A stretch of DNA of 64,000 nt from Xanthomonas hyacinthi (GCF_009769165.1 NZ_CP043476.1:4533001-4597000); one strand, 5' to 3'. Counted from the first letter of the stretch, positions 51,167-60,333 are shown. Numbers and translations: made by a program. Notes: generated by a model not told the origin, from the letters alone.

Positions 51167-51397
51167 TCAGCTAAATGCTTCGACATATACAAATAGGCTG
51201 GCTATTCGCCGCTCTTGCTCGCTAAGCAACGCATATCCATCGTATAAGGCTAAGGCTGGCCGCTCTGGCTTTGGCGACGTTCGATCGTGTTGAGCCTTAA
51301 CTCGGTGCACAACGTCTCCACTGGGCGCATTCGTGGCTGTGATCGACATTGAATAGACGACGTATCTCACGAGCTTGGTAATCTTTTTCTTAGACAT
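51167..51397 (-). CDS. Small leader protein of the Tn7-like operon (76 aa)
   Basis: The ATG at 51397 with 'GGAG' upstream opens 'MSKKKITKLVRYVVYSMSIT', then 'GDVVHRVKAQHDRTSPKPER' and 'LLSEQERRIASLFVYVEAFS'. It has a basic N-terminus and is soluble; I do not recognise the family. It lies 18 bases upstream of the tnsA-like gene on the same strand, so it is probably the first gene of the operon. A small DNA-binding regulator would fit, but no HTH is obvious. Confidence 0.5.
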   Translation of the reverse strand: MSKKKITKLVRYVVYSMSITATNAPSGDVVHRVKAQHDRTSPKPERPALALYDGYALLSEQERRIASLFVYVEAFS

Positions 51398-51987
51398 TAC
51401 GATCTCCAGGCAGTTCTTCAGCGCACCCGTTCTTTCGTTAAGAAAGGGGTGTACAGGTCTGCGAAAATTGGGTAATGTCCGAGTGTGATCTCGATGCAAG
51501 ACCCCGCGCCCGGTTGCAGCCGGGCGTGTTCTTTTCCGATGTCTGGCCGTTTTAAGATTTCCTAGGAGGGACTGCTGGTCGGGAGCCATGGGCCAAATTC
51601 AAAGGTGGATTGGCCTTATCCACCCTCGCGATTTTGAGGAACGAGGTCACTAGCTGATGCCACTCAAGCGGCGCTGCTTTTTGAGAGCATCGAATAACTG
51701 GCCGCAACTTTAAACGCTAGCGAGCTTGCGTCGTTATGCCACACTTTTCTTTGCATTTCATGCGCGGTAAAAACCACATCACGTGATGTGACATGACGTG
51801 ATGTGATGCACATGGCTTGAGTCAGGGCCTAAATTTGGCGCGGACAGATCATCATTTTGAGCGGCTACGTTATTTAAGCGCACACTGCCGGTACGTCACT
51901 CAATTTGTATTAAATTATATTTTTTACCATGGCGCCCTAAATTCCATTTTTTTTTGGGGGCTACATTCGATGTTATGGGATCGTAGC
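51398..51987. other. 590-bp AT-rich intergenic region
   Basis: No supported gene. It contains a hairpin GGTGGAT-tggcctt-ATCCACC (51604-51624), the palindrome cluster at 51775-51805 and a T-run stretch near 51910-51960. It is the most AT-rich interval between 44 and 59 kb. It probably holds the Tn7-like operon promoter and possibly the transposon end, which I could not delimit. Confidence 0.5.
51775..51805. repeat. CACGTG-centred palindrome with repeated half
   Basis: CACATCACGTGATGTG (51775-51790) is a perfect 16-bp palindrome, followed after four bases by GACGTGATGTG (51795-51805), a partial second copy. It may be a dimeric regulator site or transposase-binding repeat upstream of the Tn7-like operon. 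Confidence 0.6.
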
Positions 51988-52554
51988 CTACGGGTATTCA
52001 TTCTTATGAAGTCCGAGTCGCTGGACTGAAGTCGCCCACTCCGGTGGCTCGAGGCGGCGGGTTGCCACCAGCCAGGCCATGCGTAGCGCTTGAGCATCGA
52101 CCAACGCGTGGTGCCGGCGGGCGCTTTGCTCTGGATGTGCTTGAAACCAGTCCTCGACCAGCTGCCCGGTTAGTCCTTTCTTTAGCATCACTGTCATGAC
52201 GGGCTGAGGGGTCGGCCCGCAGGCCTGCGCTTGGTCATCCGGCAAATCAAAGCCGGCCAGAACGTAGCGCAGCAGCGCCAGGTCATGGTGATAGTCGGCC
52301 AGTACAAAAGGCGCCGTATCAGCGCCCAGGAAGGCGCGCAAGCCCGTCGTCATGGCCATGTCAGACATCGAGGCTGATCCGCCCTGCAGGAGCGGGTAGA
52401 CGGTCGCGCGCACAAAGTCGGTCGCCACCGCCGGCAGCGGATCTCGCTCGGCATAAAACCGGCGGACGCCGTCTTCGCTGATCAGGCCGATGCTCACCAG
52501 GTCAGCACCCAGAACATCAGCCCATTCGGTGTCAAGGAAGAATCGTATAGTCAT
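51988..52554 (-). CDS. DEDD-type 3'-5' exonuclease-like protein
   Basis: The product is 188 residues. 'RFFLDTEWADVLGADLVSIG' holds the first DxE motif, 'PFVLADYHHDLALLRYVLAG' the second Asp, and 'RRHHALVDAQALRMAWLVAT' the HxxxxD motif of DEDDh exonucleases (RNase T/DnaQ-like). It is short and close to prophage-type 3'-5' exoribonuclease families. It overlaps the preceding, interrupted paralogue by four bases (ATGA at 52551-52554). The two form a tandem pair with about half of aligned residues alike by eye. Confidence 0.82.
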   Translation of the reverse strand: MTIRFFLDTEWADVLGADLVSIGLISEDGVRRFYAERDPLPAVATDFVRATVYPLLQGGSASMSDMAMTTGLRAFLGADTAPFVLADYHHDLALLRYVLAGFDLPDDQAQACGPTPQPVMTVMLKKGLTGQLVEDWFQAHPEQSARRHHALVDAQALRMAWLVATRRLEPPEWATSVQRLGLHKNEYP

Positions 52555-52818
52555 TGAGAATCCACCCCCTCAACCACGTACAAATAGGCCCAGCGTAAAG
52601 CCTGAGCGTCGACCATCGCATGATGCCGGCGAGCTCGCGCTTCAGGGTTCCGTCGGAAATACAGCTCTCGGTGGTCGAGCACATCACTGATCGTCACATG
52701 GATTGGTGTCCAGGCTGGGCAGGAAATCCCTGATGTAGCCCGGGTGAGTACGACGTCCCCCCAACTTTGAGTAGCGCCCCAGTTTGGAGTCCAATTCCCT
52801 ACCCCAAGGAGATTGGAC

Positions 52819-53082
52819 GTGAAGAAGCGTTTTTCCGAAGAACAGATCATTGGCTTCCTGCGTGAGGCCGAAGCGGGCGTGGCGATCAAGGACCTATGCC
52901 GGCGCCATGGCTTTAGTGAGGCCTCGTACTACCTATGGCGCAGCAAGTTCGGCGGGATGAGCGTGCCCGATGCCAAACGGCTCAAGGACCTGGAGGCCGA
53001 GAACGCGCGGCTGAAGAAGTTGCTGGCCGAGCAGGTGTTCGAGAACGACCTGATCAAGGATGCGCTGCGAAAAAAGTGGTGA
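52819..53082 (+). CDS. IS3 transposase OrfA
   Basis: The product is 87 residues from GTG 52819 (site 'AAGGAG' 8 bases before; TTG 52813 would be too close to it). '[20 protein letters not shown]' and '[20 protein letters not shown]' form the HTH. '[20 protein letters not shown]' is the leucine-zipper coiled coil. A canonical -1 slippery heptamer A-AAA-AAG (53070-53076) sits just before its stop, so part of the product continues as the OrfAB transposase. Confidence 0.94.
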   Translation: MKKRFSEEQIIGFLREAEAGVAIKDLCRRHGFSEASYYLWRSKFGGMSVPDAKRLKDLEAENARLKKLLAEQVFENDLIKDALRKKW

Positions 53083-53921
53083 GCGCACCGGCGCGTCGTG
53101 CGCTGGTGCGCGAGTGGATCGGGTGCGGTGCCAGCGAGCGCCGCGCCTTGGCAGCGATCGGCATGAGCGCCAGTGCGCTGCGCTACTGCCCGCGCGAAGA
53201 CCGCAACGTTGAGCTGCGCGCGCGCATTCTTGCGTTGGCGCATCGCCATCGCCGTTATGGCGTGGGGATGATCTATCTCAAACTGCGACAGGAAGGACGC
53301 ATCGTGAACTACAAGCGGGTGGAGCGGTTGTACCGCGAGCAGCAGCTGCAAGTGCGCCGCCGCAAGCGCAAGAAGGTACCGGTGGGCGAGCGTCAACCGC
53401 TGCTGCGGCCATCGCAGGCTAACCAGGTGTGGTCGATGGACTTCGTGTTCGACCGCACCGCCGAAGCTCGAGTGCTCAAGTGCCTGGTGATCGTGGACGA
53501 CGCAACCCACGAAGCGGTCGCCATCGACGTGGAGCGCGCGATCTCCGGGCACGGCGTGACGCGCGTGCTGGATCGGTTGGCACACAGTCGCGGTTTGCCG
53601 AAGGTGATCCGCACTGACAACGGCAAGGAGTTTTGCGGCAGGGCGATGGTCGCCTGGGCGCATGCCCATGGTGTGCAGCTACGGCTCATCCAGCCCGGCA
53701 AGCCGAACCAGAACGCCTACGTTGAATCGTTCAACGGCCGGCTACGCGACGAATGCCTCAACGAGCACTGGTTCCCGACGTTGCTGCACGCGCGCACCGA
53801 GATCGAACGCTGGCGACGCGAATACAACGAGGACCGACCCAAGAACGCAATCGGCGGCATGACACCGGCTGCCTATGCCCAACATCTTGCCAACACCGAT
53901 AGCATTACCCCCGGACTCTAA
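53077..53921 (+). CDS. IS3 transposase OrfB (made as OrfAB by -1 frameshift)
   Basis: After the slip at 53070-53076 translation continues '[20 protein letters not shown]'. The catalytic rve core contains '[20 protein letters not shown]' (Asp), '[20 protein letters not shown]' (Asp) and '[20 protein letters not shown]' (Glu), the DDE triad with the typical 35-residue last spacing. It ends 'DSITPGL' at 53921, 26 bp from the element end. It has no stops and is probably active. The fused protein is about 367 residues. Confidence 0.94.
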
Positions 53922-54241
53922 ACCTGGCTGCTACTCAGGGCGGGGGGACGTCGAGTAGCCTGAAGTCATTCTGATGGTCGGCCAGCACGAGGGGCGCTGT
54001 AGCGGCCCCCAAGAAGGTATGCAGGCCGGTAGTCATGGCCATCTCGGACATCGAGGCCGGATCGCCCTGCAGAAGCGGGTAGATCATGTGCCGTACAAAG
54101 TCAGTGGGCGTCGCCGGCAGCGGATCGCGCTCGGCATAGAAGCGATGCGCGCCGTCCTCGCTGATAAGTGCAATGCTCACCAGTTCGGAGCCAGTAAGGT
54201 CGGCCCACTCGGTGTCGAGGAAAAATCTCACGAGCCTTTCG

Positions 54242-54568
54242 CTACCACCAGCGGTCTCGTTCAGCGAGAAATTGCTCCAGCCTCTTGGCACGGGTTACTG
54301 CGCCTTTCAGGATCTCAAAACCTTCTTGTGTAGCGCCATCAATGATGAGCGTCTCGGCGGCTTTCATGACGTGCGTGTGGCCCATGGAAACGCGCGCCAA
54401 CTGGTCGCTCCGGAGACGAAGATGATCGGCCCCGGGCACCATTTGCTTCTCGGCATGCCAGCGCAGATGTAAGCTGGTCTCCTGCAGCTTCAGGCGCATG
54501 TCGATAACCTCTTCCGGGATCGGCCCGATTTCAAGCTCAAACCGCAAAGGCGAATTTGGATCTGTCAT
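54242..54568 (-). CDS. Uncharacterised small protein upstream of the exonuclease
   Basis: The product is 108 residues. 'MTDPNSPLRFELEIGPIPEE', 'ADHLRLRSDQLARVSMGHTH' and 'GFEILKGAVTRAKRLEQFLA'. It is soluble, probably two strands plus helices; no recognised family. The ATG at 54568 has 'AAGGGGAG' at the right distance; the longer frame to 54892 is rejected. It ends 10 bases before the GTG of the exonuclease gene on the same strand, so the two were one operon. Confidence 0.7.
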   Translation of the reverse strand: MTDPNSPLRFELEIGPIPEEVIDMRLKLQETSLHLRWHAEKQMVPGADHLRLRSDQLARVSMGHTHVMKAAETLIIDGATQEGFEILKGAVTRAKRLEQFLAERDRWW

Positions 54569-54683
54569 GGATAGACTCCCCTTAAGGGTGAAAGACCGTG
54601 AACAGCGTTCGGCTACGTAGATCGACGCAGCACACGATTGCGGTACCAGGTGCCCTTGGTTTCGTGAGGCACGTCGTCCGGCG

Positions 54684-54881
54684 TCAATCCTTCCTCGGCC
54701 CATGCCAGTCATCACCGGCGGTAGAGTTGCGGCCGTTGTGAGGAAAGCAAATGATCGTGGCCGAAAAGAGCCAAAACGCCTCGCGATGGCCTGTCGGGAT
54801 ATCAGACAGCGCGATGACGCCATCTGGAGCAACGATCTGCAGGAGATCAAGGATCTCAGGCGACACTTGGTCGGCGGCCAT
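54684..54881 (-). CDS. Hypothetical protein (65 aa)
   Basis: It reads 'MAADQVSPEILDLLQIVAPD' and 'GVIALSDIPTGHREAFWLFS'. The frame is open a little further upstream ('DYGLIIAIYGRE'), giving a protein-like sequence that may lack a proper start. The C-terminal 'NSTAGDDWHGPRKD' is polar. There is no strong ribosome site. It lies between the tRNA-like gene and the 54568 gene on the same strand; it could be a truncated gene. Confidence 0.35.
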   Translation of the reverse strand: MAADQVSPEILDLLQIVAPDGVIALSDIPTGHREAFWLFSATIICFPHNGRNSTAGDDWHGPRKD

Positions 54882-54972
54882 CTCACGGCCATAGATCGCG
54901 ATGATCAGTCCGTAGTCAATGTCTCTGGGGAGGCGATGCGGTTTCTATGGCGAGTCCTACTCACGCGAGGCA

Positions 54973-55065
54973 TGGTGCCCCTGGCCGGGCTCGAACCGGC
55001 ACTTGCCGCTTATCTGGCGCTGACGGGATATAAATCCGCTGCTCTACCCATTGAGCTACAGGGGC
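54973..55065 (-). tRNA. Class II tRNA-like gene, anticodon uncertain (UAU by position)
   Basis: Reading the minus strand: acceptor GCCCCTG pairs with CAGGGGC, then A and encoded CCA. The D-arm is GCTC-AATGGGTA-GAGC and the T-arm GCCGG-TTCGAGC-CCGGC. The variable region is about 22 nt with a CGC/GCG stem, as in tRNA-Leu, Ser or Tyr. The anticodon stem GCGGA/CCCGT has a G-T pair and an A-C mismatch, and loop TTTATAT would put UAU at the anticodon, which normal class II tRNAs never carry. Total 93 nt. It is either an aberrant or degenerate tRNA or an unusual isoacceptor from a mobile element. Confidence 0.75.
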
Positions 55066-55157
55066 GTGATCGATCAGGCGATCACGCCGGTATTCGGAAG
55101 CGGGGCAGACGCAGGAAGGTCATGATTTCACCATAGCACGATCCATTCGGCCGTAAG

Positions 55158-55174
55158 CCCCATTTTATGGGGCG
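55158..55174. repeat. Stem-loop A (GCCCCAT-ttt-ATGGGGC)
   Basis: Perfect 7-bp arms around TTT, 9 bases before the 3' end of the 55183-55398 frame. It resembles stem-loop B at 55475-55493; together they bracket that frame. It could be a terminator for the minus-strand gene, though no T-run follows. Confidence 0.55.
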
Positions 55175-55182
55175 TTGTACTC

Positions 55183-55398
55183 TCAGCGGGTCACGAAGAA
55201 GCGCAGCGTCCCGGCGCTTAGCAGGGCGGCCTTGGGCAGCGGAACACGTTCGGTTCTGACGATGCGCAAGGCGCTGCGCAGATCGGCGATTCGCAGGTCA
55301 CGGGGGAAGTCGTCAGACAGGATGTCGCGCATGAGGGCATGCACTGCCTGATGGTGGGCTTTGGCGGCTAGGCCCATTTCGGCCCTGACCTGACGCAA
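55183..55398 (-). CDS. Hypothetical protein (71 aa or slightly longer)
   Basis: It reads 'VRAEMGLAAKAHHQAVHALM', 'DILSDDFPRDLRIADLRSAL' and 'ALLSAGTLRFFVTR'. The start is TTG 55398, or ATG 55377, or further upstream as the frame is open to about 55458. It is helical, soluble and without recognised domain. It is flanked on both sides by look-alike GC-rich stem-loops. Coding status is uncertain. Confidence 0.4.
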   Translation of the reverse strand: MRQVRAEMGLAAKAHHQAVHALMRDILSDDFPRDLRIADLRSALRIVRTERVPLPKAALLSAGTLRFFVTR

Positions 55399-56097
55399 CT
55401 CAGGGGTCGACTTTGACGCTTTGTCCGCACGCTCCTGGCGTCTGCTGAGATCCGGGCGCTAGTCCTTACACGACGGCCCCAATTTTTGGGGCCTCAGGCA
55501 GCCTCCAAGGTAGAGGCGGGACTGGTCAGTAGGTTCCCGGCTTGGAAATAGCCCATGACCGTACCAACGCTTCGATGCTCGGGGTCATGGCCATGACATG
55601 GCTCAACAAGCTAACAGCAAGCGCTGGCAGCCACGCTTGTTGACATAGTTGGGCACGCCCCAATCCCCCTTAAAGCTTGCTCCCCCGCGGGGAGAGCCGG
55701 CGGAAGATGGGGTTCCCATGCAACCCTGTTGAGCTCAACCAGATACTCAAAGCCACGGCCGTGCTGCGGCGCGGTAGAGGTGATTGCGCATGTTGCTCGT
55801 GATTAGGCGGCGTTATCGGGAGTAGAGAGGACTGCTCGGATAGGAGGCTGGCGTGGTCGCATAGCCTCAATTAAGGCGACCGCTAAAGCGGTGACACCAT
55901 CGGTTGAAAGAGTCAGGAAGTGGAAGGGGGATCCCGCGATCGAGTCGACGGTGCGTCTCACGCCATTGCCATTTATTGCATCGATTGACATGAATATGGT
56001 TTGCGTGATCTGATCTTTCTGGGATACAGGTCCGCTTTGGCCGCAGCAAGAGCCAGAACGAATGGGGATGACGCTTCAAGGATTGGGGGAGTCCGTC
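55399..56097. other. 699-bp region upstream of the secretion operon
   Basis: No supported gene. It contains stem-loop B GGCCCCAA-ttt-TTGGGGCC at 55475-55493. The 3' half (55800-56090) should hold the promoter of the type I secretion genes; TTGACA occurs at 55985-55990 but without a convincing -10 partner. Frames here are short. Confidence 0.5.
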
Positions 56098-58278
56098 ATG
56101 GCCGAAGGAAGGCCGAGTCTTGCTGTTGTCGAGCTGCCGATGGAGGGGGAGGCAGCGCCCTTGCCTGAAGACGAAGACCTTGGCTTGGCCGGATTGGGGC
56201 TGTTGGCACAGTTCCACGGCATCGCCGCCGATGCCGGGCAGCTGGCGCACCAGCATGGCCGAGCAGGCGAGCCGTTCGACGAGAGCACGTTGCTTCTGGC
56301 TGCCAAGCAACTCGGCCTGAAGGCCAAGTTTTCGGATATCGCTGCCGATCGCCTGGACAAGGTGGCATTGCCGGCCCTGGCCTGGCAGCCAGATGGCGAG
56401 CATTTCATCGTCGCCAAGCTTGGGGATCAGAAGGTGTTGATCCAGGACCTGAGGCTACGCCGGCCGCAGGTGCTCACGCGCGATCAGTTCGATCAGCACT
56501 ATGCGGGCTGGCTGCTGTTGGTCGCTTCCCGGGCTTCGGTGCTGGGCGAGCTGGCCAGGTTCGATTTCCGCTGGTTTGTCCCGGCAGTGGTGAAGTACCG
56601 GCGCATCCTGCTGGAAGTCTTCGTCGTCTCGCTGTTCATCCAGCTGTTCGCGCTGGTCACACCGCTGTTCTTCCAGGTCGTCATGGACAAGGTGCTGGTC
56701 CACCACGGCATGACCACGCTGGAGGTCATCGCGGCCGGCTTGCTGGCCATCGCCGTGTTCGACGTGACCCTCAACGGCCTGCGCACCTATGTGTTCTCGC
56801 ATACCACCAGCAAGATCGACGTGGAACTGGGCGCGCGGCTGTTCCGGCACATCCTCAACCTGCCGCTGGCCTACTTTGAATCGCGCCGGGTCGGCGAGAC
56901 CATTGCCCGCGTGCGCGAACTGGAGAACATCCGCACGTTCCTGACCGGGCAGGCGTTGACCTCGGTGCTGGATCTGCTGTTCACCGGGGTGTTCCTGGCG
57001 GTGATGTTCTACTACAGCGGCTGGCTGACCCTGATCGTGATGCTGTCGCTGCCGGTCTATGCGCTGATCTCGGCTGGCATCACCCCGATCCTGCGCAAGC
57101 GCCTGGACGACAAGTTCGCTCGCGGCGCGGAAAACCAATCCTTCCTGGTCGAGACCGTCAGCGGCATCGGCACGGTCAAGGCCACCGCGGTCGATCCACG
57201 CATGGCCCGCACCTGGGACAACCAGTTGGCCGGCTATGTCGGCGCCAGCTTCCGCGTCACCCGCCTGGCCAACATCGGCCAGCAAAGCGTGCAATTGGTG
57301 CAGAAGCTGGTTGGCGTCGGCGTCCTGTTCTTCGGAGCCAAGCTGGTCATCGACGGCAAGCTTTCGGTTGGCCAGTTAATTGCATTCAACATGCTGTCCG
57401 GGCAGGTGGCCGCGCCGATTGTGCGCTTGGCCCAGTTGTGGCAGGACTTCCAGCAGGTCGGGATCTCGGTCGAGCGGCTGGGCGACATCCTCAATACCCG
57501 TACCGAGGTGCCCGGCAGCCGTATGGCCCTGCCGGACATCCGGGGCCGCGTGACGTTCGAGAAGGTCACGTTCCGCTATCGCCCCGATGCGGCCGAAGTC
57601 CTTGCCAGCATCGACCTGGATATCGCCCAGGGCGAGGTGATCGGCATCGTCGGCCGTTCCGGTTCGGGCAAGAGCACCCTGACCAAGCTGGTGCAGCGGC
57701 TGTACGTGCCCGAGCGCGGCCGGGTGCTGATCGACGGCCACGACCTGACGCTGGCCGATCCAGCCTGGTTGCGCCGGCAACTGGGCGTGGTGCTGCAGGA
57801 AAATTTCCTCTTCAATCGCAGCATCCGCGAAAACATTGCGCTTAGCGATCCCGGCATGCCGCTGGAGCGGGTCATCCAGGCGGCGCAACTGGCTGGCGCG
57901 CATGAGTTCATCCTGCAATTGCCCGAGGGCTACGACACCCAGGTCGGCGACAACGGCACTGGCCTGTCCGGCGGGCAGCGCCAGCGCATCGCCATCGCGA
58001 GGGCATTGGTGACCAACCCGCGCATCCTGATCTTCGATGAAGCTACCAGCGCGCTGGACTATGAGTCCGAGTACGCAGTGATGCAGAACATGCGCGAGAT
58101 CTGCAAGGGCCGTACGGTCCTGATCATCGCCCATCGCCTGTCCACGGTACGCATGGCCAACCGCATCGTCGTGGTCGAGAAGGGGCGCATCGTCGAATCC
58201 GGCACCCATGCCGAGCTGGTGGACGGACCCAGTGGCCAGTACGCCCACCTGTACGCGCTGCAGCAGGGGATGGCATGA
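56098..58278 (+). CDS. Type I secretion ABC transporter (HlyB/RtxB-like)
   Basis: The product is 726 residues. Residues 1-140 form a C39-like domain without the peptidase cysteine ('[20 protein letters not shown]'), as in RTX exporters. About six membrane helices span 155-450. The nucleotide-binding domain has Walker A '[15 protein letters not shown]' (about 515-529), signature '[15 protein letters not shown]', Walker B '[12 protein letters not shown]' and the H-loop in '[10 protein letters not shown]'. It drives export of the RTX protein encoded downstream. 'GGGGGAG' 6 bases before ATG 56098 decides the start over ATG 56062. The stop overlaps the next ATG. No TolC gene is in the window. Confidence 0.95.
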   Translation: MAEGRPSLAVVELPMEGEAAPLPEDEDLGLAGLGLLAQFHGIAADAGQLAHQHGRAGEPFDESTLLLAAKQLGLKAKFSDIAADRLDKVALPALAWQPDGEHFIVAKLGDQKVLIQDLRLRRPQVLTRDQFDQHYAGWLLLVASRASVLGELARFDFRWFVPAVVKYRRILLEVFVVSLFIQLFALVTPLFFQVVMDKVLVHHGMTTLEVIAAGLLAIAVFDVTLNGLRTYVFSHTTSKIDVELGARLFRHILNLPLAYFESRRVGETIARVRELENIRTFLTGQALTSVLDLLFTGVFLAVMFYYSGWLTLIVMLSLPVYALISAGITPILRKRLDDKFARGAENQSFLVETVSGIGTVKATAVDPRMARTWDNQLAGYVGASFRVTRLANIGQQSVQLVQKLVGVGVLFFGAKLVIDGKLSVGQLIAFNMLSGQVAAPIVRLAQLWQDFQQVGISVERLGDILNTRTEVPGSRMALPDIRGRVTFEKVTFRYRPDAAEVLASIDLDIAQGEVIGIVGRSGSGKSTLTKLVQRLYVPERGRVLIDGHDLTLADPAWLRRQLGVVLQENFLFNRSIRENIALSDPGMPLERVIQAAQLAGAHEFILQLPEGYDTQVGDNGTGLSGGQRQRIAIARALVTNPRILIFDEATSALDYESEYAVMQNMREICKGRTVLIIAHRLSTVRMANRIVVVEKGRIVESGTHAELVDGPSGQYAHLYALQQGMA

Positions 58279-59693
58279 AGCACCTTATCGAAGCCGTCAA
58301 GGAGTTCGGCGGCCGCTACCGGCAGGCCTTCGTCGCAGCCTGGAACATCCGCGACCAGCTGGATCCGCCCCAACGCACCGAAGACGAACTGGCGTTCTTG
58401 CCGGCGCAGCTGGAACTGGTCGAATCGCCCACCTCGCCGACGGCGCGCTGGACGATCCGGATCATCATCGCCTTGTTCTGCGTGGCCCTGCTGTGGGCAG
58501 TGTTTGGCAAGCTGGACATCGTGGCGGTGGCGCCTGGCAAGATGGTGGTCGACTCACGCACCAAGGTCATCCAGCCCGCCGAGACCGCCGTCGTGCGCCG
58601 CATTCTGGTGCGCGACGGCCAACAGGTGAAGTCGGGTGAGTCGTTGATCGAGCTGGATGCCACGACCACCGGTGCCGAGCTCGCCCAGGCCGGCGAGGCG
58701 CTGACCGAGGCGCGGCTGGCCGCGCTGCGCCTGAGCTCACTGGCCACAGCCATCGATCGTGGAGTGACGCCACGCCTGCCTCCAGCGCCGGATGTGCCGG
58801 CCGAGCGCTTCGTCGCCGAGCAGGCCTTGGCTACCAGTCATTTCGATGCGCTCCAGGCCAAGCGCCACAATCTTCTGGCCGCAATCGCCCAGCGTCGGGC
58901 GGAACTGCGGACTACGCGCGACGTGATCGAGCCGCTGGCCGAGTCGGCGCGTATCTCCAAGATGCGCGCTGATGACTATGGACGCTTGGTCGAAGGCAAG
59001 TATGTGGGGCGGCATGAGTACTTGGTGCGCGAGCAGGAGCGCCTCGCCGCCGAGCGCGACCTGGCGACCCAGCGCAACCGCCTGCAGGAAATCGGCTCGG
59101 CATTGAGCGCTGCCGAGGAAGAGCTGCGCGTGCTGGTCGCCGACTTTCGCCAGCAGACCCTGGACCAACTTCGCGAAGCCGAGCAAAAGATTGCGCAAGG
59201 CACTCCCGAGCTGGCCAAGGCTGGCCAGCGGGACCGGTTGATGACCCTGCGTGCACCGGTGGATGGCACTGTGCAGCAGCTGGCTGTGCATACAGTGGGC
59301 GGCGTGGTCACTCCGGCGCAGCAGTTGCTGGCGGTGGTGCCGCAGGAAGCGCTGGAGGTCGAGGCGACCGTGCTCAACAAGGACATCGGCTTCGTGCGGC
59401 CGGGCCAGCCGGTCACGGTGAAAATCGAGAGCTTCCCATACACCCGCTACGGCTATCTGACCGGCAAGGTCGTCAGCGTCTCGCACGACGCGGCGCAGGA
59501 CGAGAACCAGGGCCTGGTGTTCCCCGCGCGGATCCGCCTGGACGGCAGCACGCTGGCAATCGATGGTGTGGTGGTGAGCATGAGCGCCGGCATGACGCTG
59601 AGCGCGGAGATCAAGACCGGGAAGCGCCGGGTGATCGATTACCTGTTGAGTCCGCTGAAGCAGCATGGCGGCGAGGCGCTGAGGGAACGATGA
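58275..59693 (+). CDS. Type I secretion membrane fusion protein (HlyD family)
   Basis: The product is 472 residues. There is a cytosolic N-terminus of about 60 residues, one membrane helix ('[20 protein letters not shown]'), then the half-lipoyl segments '[20 protein letters not shown]' and '[20 protein letters not shown]' enclosing a long coiled-coil ('[20 protein letters not shown]'). It links the ABC exporter to an outer-membrane TolC channel. It is coupled to the ABC gene by ATGA and to the lipoprotein gene by ATGA at 59690. The sequence is complete, ending '[11 protein letters not shown]'. Confidence 0.95.
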   Translation: MKHLIEAVKEFGGRYRQAFVAAWNIRDQLDPPQRTEDELAFLPAQLELVESPTSPTARWTIRIIIALFCVALLWAVFGKLDIVAVAPGKMVVDSRTKVIQPAETAVVRRILVRDGQQVKSGESLIELDATTTGAELAQAGEALTEARLAALRLSSLATAIDRGVTPRLPPAPDVPAERFVAEQALATSHFDALQAKRHNLLAAIAQRRAELRTTRDVIEPLAESARISKMRADDYGRLVEGKYVGRHEYLVREQERLAAERDLATQRNRLQEIGSALSAAEEELRVLVADFRQQTLDQLREAEQKIAQGTPELAKAGQRDRLMTLRAPVDGTVQQLAVHTVGGVVTPAQQLLAVVPQEALEVEATVLNKDIGFVRPGQPVTVKIESFPYTRYGYLTGKVVSVSHDAAQDENQGLVFPARIRLDGSTLAIDGVVVSMSAGMTLSAEIKTGKRRVIDYLLSPLKQHGGEALRER

Positions 59694-60187
59694 GTGGGAT
59701 GGGTGCTGCCTGTATAGGAATTCCGCTCGCGGCGATGCTGTCGCTGTCGGTTGGCTGCGCGCCCATGAAGGAAGTTGATCTGGATGAGCCGGTTAGGTAC
59801 GTGCTTGCGGGCAAGAAGTACGAAGTGCCGCTCGGCTACCACTATGTTGATTCCCTGAAGAGAAGAAACAGGTGGCCGCATCCCAAAAAAGAGTTCACGG
59901 AGGCGGGCGCCATATCGATCACCGGGGTGATTCCAGGAATAAGGCCGTATGGGAAGTCGACCAAGGCGGAATTTGAACGGCTTGGCCACGGCAACAAGAT
60001 CTCAATATTAATAAGCCCAGAAGTGACCTTGTGTTCGAGTGATGACTATATTCGAAGAATGAATGGTTCTAATAGGTTGACACTTCTGCCCAGTGATCTG
60101 AGTGGGTTGACCCATTACTGGGATAACCAAGGGTCGAGTGACGAGAGCAAGGGTGATGATCTATGCTGTATGGTCCTGTCGATCTAG
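59690..60187 (+). CDS. Putative lipoprotein coupled to hlyD-like gene
   Basis: The product is 165 residues. An N-terminal hydrophobic segment ends 'MLSLSVGCAPMKEVDLDEPV'; 'SVGC' is a weak lipobox, so Cys22 may be acylated. The mature part ('RYVLAGKKYEVPLGYHYVDS', 'GVIPGIRPYGKSTKAEFERL') is beta-rich with two late Cys ('DDLCCMVLSI'). No recognised family. The ATG overlaps the adaptor stop (ATGA). Base composition drops from GC-rich to AT-rich inside this gene. It could be periplasmic protection against the secreted effector or an accessory of the secretion machine; this is a guess. Confidence 0.65.
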   Translation: MSGMGAACIGIPLAAMLSLSVGCAPMKEVDLDEPVRYVLAGKKYEVPLGYHYVDSLKRRNRWPHPKKEFTEAGAISITGVIPGIRPYGKSTKAEFERLGHGNKISILISPEVTLCSSDDYIRRMNGSNRLTLLPSDLSGLTHYWDNQGSSDESKGDDLCCMVLSI

Positions 60188-60333
60188 CCATCATGAGTGG
60201 AGCTGGAATATTTATATCCAAAAGTCCCGCGGTCTTTGCTTTTACCCAGATGTTGCTGGCGCTCTTGTCTTATGGCTGTATTGTGTGTTTATCGATATGG
60301 GTAACAACATATATTAAATTAGGGGGCAGCTAA
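60163..60333 (+). CDS. Small membrane protein (56 aa)
   Basis: It begins 'MLYGPVDLAIMSGAGIFISK' and continues 'SPAVFAFTQMLLALLSYGCI' then 'VCLSIWVTTYIKLGGS'. One strong transmembrane helix covers about residues 25-45. The start overlaps the end of the lipoprotein gene by 25 bases in another frame; ATG 60193 is an alternative. It is AT-rich. No family is recognised. Its position in the secretion locus and its composition make it a possible small immunity or accessory protein. Confidence 0.5.
   Translation: MLYGPVDLAIMSGAGIFISKSPAVFAFTQMLLALLSYGCIVCLSIWVTTYIKLGGS

Larger units (their letters stand above)
46188..51397 (-). mobile_element. Tn7-like transposition core
   Basis: It comprises tnsA-like, tnsB, tnsC and tniQ genes in that transcription order, coupled by 4-base overlaps (50396-50399 and 47540-47543) and a 13-base gap between tnsB and tnsC, plus a small leader gene at 51167. 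No tnsE, Cas genes or CRISPR repeats are nearby. In Tn7 the tnsA gene lies next to one transposon end, so an end may lie in 51.4-52.0 kb, but I could not identify repeated TnsB sites or target duplications. Outer limits are therefore not defined. Confidence 0.8.
52757..53947 (+). mobile_element. IS3-family element, IS407 group
   Basis: The element is 1191 bp, bounded by CCCCCC...GGGGGG ends with imperfect inverted repeats (ccccccaactttgagtagc against ccccccgccctgagtagc). It is flanked by perfect 4-bp direct repeats ACGT (52753-52756 and 53948-53951), the duplication length of the IS407 group. It contains overlapping orfA and orfB with a canonical frameshift site. It splits the exonuclease gene and is in the opposite orientation to it. 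Confidence 0.93.
52551..54231 (-). pseudogene. Second DEDD exonuclease-like gene, split by the IS3 element
   Basis: The GTG at 54231 opens 'VRFFLDTEWADLTGSELVSI', then 'PLVLADHQNDFRLLDV'. The IS occupies 52757-53947. The frame resumes with 'VLTRATSGISCPAWTPIHVT' and 'RRHHAMVDAQALRWAYLYVV', ending at 52551. Removing the IS and one ACGT repeat restores 161 in-frame codons with all DEDD motifs. It is paralogous to the intact gene at 51988. It follows the 108-residue gene at 54242 in one operon. Confidence 0.9.
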
